From: Acidimicrobiia bacterium
GTDB taxonomy: Bacteria; Actinomycetota; Acidimicrobiia; Acidimicrobiales; Iamiaceae
Assembly: GCA_019247975.1 (NCBI GenBank)
Contig: JAFBAD010000314.1
Coordinates: 1 to 6,317 of the forward strand
Reading direction: 5' to 3'
DNA length: 6,317 nucleotides
The first letter of the stretch is position 1. Each line of letters begins with the position of its first letter. The position numbers and the translations under genes are program-made. Below are positions 5,961 to 6,317 of this stretch, in pieces. The notes below the pieces were generated by a model that was given only the letters and a program-made list of their open reading frames with translations, had not been told where the DNA came from and searched no databases.

Positions 5961-6317
5961 ATGGACATCCGGGTATCGGTGATCGGGGCCGGGTCCTGGG
6001 GGACCACGGTGGCCGCGCTCGCCGCGCACAACACGCCGACGACGCTGTGGGCCCGCCGGCCCGAGCTGGCCGAGCAGATCGACCACGATCACGTGAACGG
6101 CACCTACCTCGCCGACTACACGCTGCCCGAGCCGCTGCACGCGACGAGCGATCTCGAGGAGGCGGTCTCCCAGGCCGACGTCCTCGTGATGGGCGTGCCG
6201 TCGCACGGCTTCCGCCAGACCCTCGAGGAGGTGGCCGGCTACCTGCGACCGTGGGTGCCCGTGGTCAGTCTGGCCAAGGGGCTGGAGCTCGGCTCGCAGC
6301 TGCGCATGAGCGAGGTC
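5961..6317 (+). CDS. gpsA: NAD(P)+-dependent glycerol-3-phosphate dehydrogenase (5' part)
   Basis: Reduces dihydroxyacetone phosphate to sn-glycerol 3-phosphate with NAD(P)H, supplying the backbone for membrane phospholipids; a soluble cytosolic enzyme. The first 119 residues are present and the frame is open at the window edge; the complete family is about 330 residues, so roughly a third is seen. The N-terminal Rossmann dinucleotide motif GAGSWGT (9-15) follows the first strand VSVIG. VMGVPSH (76-82) and SLAKGLE (103-109, with the conserved lysine K106) are further GpsA hallmarks. The ATG at 5961 sits four codons before the first strand, as usual. It is divergent from the membrane-protein gene across a 70-bp spacer. 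The C-terminal substrate-binding domain cannot be assessed here. Confidence 0.95.
   Translation, partial: MDIRVSVIGAGSWGTTVAALAAHNTPTTLWARRPELAEQIDHDHVNGTYLADYTLPEPLHATSDLEEAVSQADVLVMGVPSHGFRQTLEEVAGYLRPWVPVVSLAKGLELGSQLRMSEV

Noticed and set aside
5891..6034. Longer N-terminus for the membrane protein, starting at 6034
   Set aside because: The extra part lies antisense to the gpsA start and Rossmann motif and over its promoter region; the membrane region fits the ATG at 5890.

Overview
The window is very GC-rich, with strong G/C preference at third codon positions, and encodes a coenzyme F420 enzyme, a BTAD/AfsR-type regulator and a VapBC module. Together these point to an actinobacterium. 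An Acidimicrobiia-like lineage is a guess; the sequence alone does not settle it.

Layout, left to right. On the minus strand, four genes read leftward from about 1918 to the window edge: vapB (1918-1721), vapC (1724-1296), cofC/fbiD (1284-691) and a PIG-L/LmbE deacetylase (700 to beyond base 1). The junctions are a 4-nt overlap, an 11-nt gap and a 10-nt overlap, so they look like one transcription unit. A 38-bp divergent intergenic region (1919-1956) holds a perfect 18-bp palindrome. To its right, reading rightward, is a 1100-residue BTAD-type regulator with a STAND-like ATPase (1957-5259). It converges, with only 10 bp between stop codons, on a leftward gene for a 206-residue multi-pass membrane protein (5890-5270). 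After a 70-bp divergent spacer, gpsA begins (5961) and runs off the right edge.

How the genes may work together. CofC makes the guanylylated intermediate that the F420 pathway needs; the deacetylase and GpsA are ordinary metabolic enzymes. In Mycobacterium tuberculosis the CofC homologue FbiD (Rv2983) lies next to, and divergent from, a gpsA homologue (Rv2982c). The same two genes are divergent here but held apart by about 4.7 kb carrying the toxin-antitoxin pair, the large regulator and the membrane protein. The simplest reading is that a regulatory cassette entered an old cofC-gpsA junction and placed cofC and the deacetylase behind a VapBC promoter. The 18-bp palindrome is probably the VapB(C) operator and could control both divergent units.

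No rRNA, tRNA, CRISPR array, insertion sequence or phage gene was recognised. There is no gene-free stretch longer than about 70 bp. No clearly new biological system was found; the most interesting point is the regulatory wiring around 1919-1956.
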